Source of the DNA: Phaeacidiphilus oryzae TH49
GTDB lineage: Bacteria; Actinomycetota; Actinomycetes; Streptomycetales; Streptomycetaceae
Direction of reading: 5' to 3'
NCBI RefSeq assembly: GCF_000744815.1
Contig: NZ_JQMQ01000005.1
Coordinates: 318,055-382,054 of the forward strand
Length of the DNA stretch: 64,000 nt
Position 1 is the stretch's first letter. Every line of letters begins with the position of its first letter. The notes beneath the pieces are model-generated. The model made no database searches and was not told where the DNA came from. It saw only the letters and a list, made by a program, of their open reading frames with translations. Shown here in pieces: positions 62,088 to 64,000 of this stretch. Position numbers and translations under genes: made by a program.

Positions 62088-63560
62088 TCAGGCGGTCGGC
62101 GGGTCCGGCGGGCGGTAGTGGACGCCGAGCCGGTCGAGCAGCGGCAGATGGGCGCTGAGCCGGCGGCGGAAGTCCGGGTGGTCGCGCTCGGCGCCGGACC
62201 AGCCGACCTCGGCCACCGCCGCCAGCCTGGGGAAGGCCCGCCACTCCACCAGCTCCGGCGTGGGCAGGTACTCGCTCCAGAGATGGCCCTGGACGCCGAG
62301 GACGGTCTCCGGCGGGCGATAGGCGTAGACCCTCTCCAGCGGGAGGGAGCTGAGGATGGCGAGGGGCTCCTCGGGGCCCTCGCCCTCCGCCCAGTCCAGG
62401 TACAGGTGCTCGTACGGCGCGGCCACCACGTCGTGCCCGGCCCGCAGCCCCGCGTCGACGCGGGGCAGGCCCTGCCAGGCGAAGACGGCGGCGCCCGCCG
62501 GGACGCCCCGCTCCAGCAGCTCGTCCCAGACGGCGGCGCGGCGGCCGCGCGCGGCCAGATGGCCGGCCAGCCGGGAGGCCCACCAGCCGACCAGCTCCCC
62601 GGCCCCGCCCAGCCCCTCGGCCGCGATCCGCCGCCGGGCGTCCGCGCTGGCCTCCCACTCGTCGGTGGGCACCTCGTCCCCGCCGATGTGAACGTACTCG
62701 AAGGGGAAGACGTCCGTCAGCTCGTCCAGCACGTCGCAGACGAAGTCCACCGCCGCGTCCGAGACGTTGAGGACATGGCGGGAGACGCCCCAGGCACGCC
62801 GCACCGGCAGCCGCCGGTCCGGCCGGTTGCCCAGCCACGGGTACGAGGCGACGGCGGCCTGCATATGGCCGGGCGCGTCGATCTCCGGCATCACCCGCAC
62901 CCCCCGCCGTCCCGCGTACCGCACCAGGTCGCGCAGCTCCTCCTGGGTGTAGAAGCCGCCGTGCGGGACGTCGTCGGTACGCCCCTGGTCGGCGTGGCCG
63001 AGGCTCGAACCGGCGCGGAAGCCGCCGACCTCGGTCAGCAGCGGGTACTTCCGCACCTCGAACCGCCAGCCCTGGTCGTCGGTGAGATGGAGATGGAGGG
63101 TGTTCAGCTTGTGCAGCGCCAGCAGGTCCACGTACCGGTAGAGGAAGGGCAGCGGATGGCACCAGCGGGCCACGTCGAGGAGCGAGCCGCGCCAGCCGAA
63201 CCGGGGCCGGTCGAGCACCTCCACGCAGGGCAGCCGCCCTTCTCCGGCGGCGAGTTGGCGCAGCGTCTGCACCGCCCAGCGCAGACCTGCCGGGGCGGCC
63301 GCGTGGGCCTCCACCCCGTCCTCGGTGACCTTCAGCCGATAGCCCTCGGCGCCGAGCGCCGGCTCGTCGACCAGCCGCAGCCGCAGCTGGTCGCCGCTGC
63401 CGGAGACGCCCAGCAGCTCGCGGGCGAGTCCGGCGGCGTCGGCCGCCTCGGCCGGGGCGCGGACGCCGGTCTCCGGGGTCAGGGCGAAGTGCCCGGGCCG
63501 GACCGTCAGCGACTCCGGCCTGGGGACCACCGCGGGCGTCGGAAGCGGTGCCGGGCTCAT
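62088..63560 (-). CDS. GH20 beta-N-acetylhexosaminidase
   Basis: A 490-residue enzyme without a signal peptide. RGSLLDVARWCHPLPFLYRY is the start of the TIM barrel, LHLHLTDDQGWRFEVRKYPL follows, and the catalytic Asp-Glu pair is in FEYVHIGGDEVPTDEWEASA. Cytoplasmic GH20 enzymes split imported chito-oligosaccharides to N-acetylglucosamine. Its ATG overlaps the stop of the CUT1 permease gene (ATGA), so uptake and hydrolysis are coupled. Confidence 0.93.
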   Translation of the reverse strand: MSPAPLPTPAVVPRPESLTVRPGHFALTPETGVRAPAEAADAAGLARELLGVSGSGDQLRLRLVDEPALGAEGYRLKVTEDGVEAHAAAPAGLRWAVQTLRQLAAGEGRLPCVEVLDRPRFGWRGSLLDVARWCHPLPFLYRYVDLLALHKLNTLHLHLTDDQGWRFEVRKYPLLTEVGGFRAGSSLGHADQGRTDDVPHGGFYTQEELRDLVRYAGRRGVRVMPEIDAPGHMQAAVASYPWLGNRPDRRLPVRRAWGVSRHVLNVSDAAVDFVCDVLDELTDVFPFEYVHIGGDEVPTDEWEASADARRRIAAEGLGGAGELVGWWASRLAGHLAARGRRAAVWDELLERGVPAGAAVFAWQGLPRVDAGLRAGHDVVAAPYEHLYLDWAEGEGPEEPLAILSSLPLERVYAYRPPETVLGVQGHLWSEYLPTPELVEWRAFPRLAAVAEVGWSGAERDHPDFRRRLSAHLPLLDRLGVHYRPPDPPTA

Positions 63561-64000
63561 CCCTTCAGCCCTCCGAAGGACACGCCGCTGATGATCTTCT
63601 TTGAGGCCACCGCGAAGACCGCGAGGATCGGCACGATGGAGATCATCACCCCCACGTACTGGGCGCCGTAGTCGGTGTTGAACTGCCCCTGCGTCAGCTC
63701 CACCATCACCGGGAGCGTCTGCTTGGAGTCGTCGAAGATCAGGATCAGCGGCAGCAGGAAGCTGTTCCACGCGCTGATGAAGACGAACACCCCCAGGGTG
63801 GCCACCCCCGGGCCGAGCATCGGCAGCACGATCCGGTGGAAGATGGTCAACTCCCGCGCCCCGTCCACCCGGGCGGCCGCGAGGATCTCCACCGGGATCA
63901 GGGTGTCGCACATCTGCTTCATGAAGAAGATGCCGAAGGCGTTGGCCATCGCCGGCAGGATCAGCGGCCAGTAGGTGTTGAGGAGGTGGAGCGACATCGT
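63557..64000 (-). CDS. CUT1-type sugar ABC permease (MalG-like), cut by window edge
   Basis: The C-terminal 148 residues of a carbohydrate permease. TYWPLILPAMANAFGIFFMK and PVEILAAARVDGARELTIFH carry the EAA loop, which contacts the ATPase; FQ-type FDDSKQTLPVMVELTQGQFN follows. The open frame runs past the window end, so the start is missing. It is coupled to the GH20 gene, pointing to amino-sugar oligosaccharide uptake. Confidence 0.9.
   Translation of the reverse strand, partial: TMSLHLLNTYWPLILPAMANAFGIFFMKQMCDTLIPVEILAAARVDGARELTIFHRIVLPMLGPGVATLGVFVFISAWNSFLLPLILIFDDSKQTLPVMVELTQGQFNTDYGAQYVGVMISIVPILAVFAVASKKIISGVSFGGLKG

Noticed and set aside
62081-63560. DasR-type site near the GH20 gene
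   Set aside because: No sequence close to the ACTGGTCTAGACCACT pattern was seen in this part of the window; the promoter of that operon lies outside it.

Overview
The window is about 72-75% GC by eye. Its third codon positions are strongly GC-biased, GTG starts are frequent, and stop and start codons often overlap as ATGA or GTGA. SigB/SigF-type sigma factors, an ANTAR regulator, an F420-dependent oxidoreductase and families such as DUF6479, DUF5302, DUF2795 and CDGSH/HemK2 pairs point to a Streptomyces-like actinomycete (Streptomycetaceae). I saw no tRNA, rRNA, CRISPR array, transposase or phage gene, so it reads as ordinary chromosome with accessory blocks.

Layout: 1-2.9 kb holds a TetR tail and a divergent MFS exporter/LysR pair. 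3.1-8.4 kb holds two large, co-directional, poorly characterised genes: a protein loosely resembling clostridial P47/TULIP proteins and a 1166-residue multidomain protein. An FMN glutamate-synthase-like protein follows. 10.1-12.4 kb is a three-gene operon (Rossmann-like membrane protein, RipA/SLATT-like membrane protein, SLOG protein) that looks like nucleotide-signalling or conflict machinery. 12.5-13.6 kb is OhrR/Ohr with a perfect operator. 13.6-24.9 kb mixes an APH-like kinase, a sigma factor, a STAS-ANTAR protein, an F420 enzyme, a DUF2231-Rieske protein, a haem-oxygenase-like enzyme, CDGSH and HemK2-like genes, a PLP decarboxylase and a FUSC-like permease.

25.2-37.4 kb is a glycan cluster. 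It has ADP-heptose-type sugar genes (gmhA, gmhB, hldE), a UDP-glucuronate-decarboxylase-like enzyme, a carbamoyltransferase and seven glycosyltransferases. It carries six apparent single-base deletions, all of the same polarity, while I saw none elsewhere. 37.4-45.6 kb has a HAD phosphatase, a second SigF-type sigma factor, a pyruvyl transferase with a coupled 38-codon ORF, an AlkB homologue behind a LexA-like box, and small housekeeping genes. 45.6-46.0 kb is a cold-shock gene with a terminator-like hairpin in its leader. 46.2-53.3 kb carries an esterase and a DJ-1/PfpI gene separated by a tandem duplication, a GH54 arabinofuranosidase with a LacI-type operator, and a MarR/MFS operon behind a repeat array.

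53.3-64 kb is a sugar-uptake region. A Dpp-type ABC transporter is translationally coupled to a ROK kinase, next to a ROK repressor, a GH20 hexosaminidase and the edge of a CUT1 permease. Together they suggest import and breakdown of amino-sugar oligosaccharides. The best candidates for undescribed biology are the 3.1-8.4 kb pair and the 10.1-12.4 kb operon.
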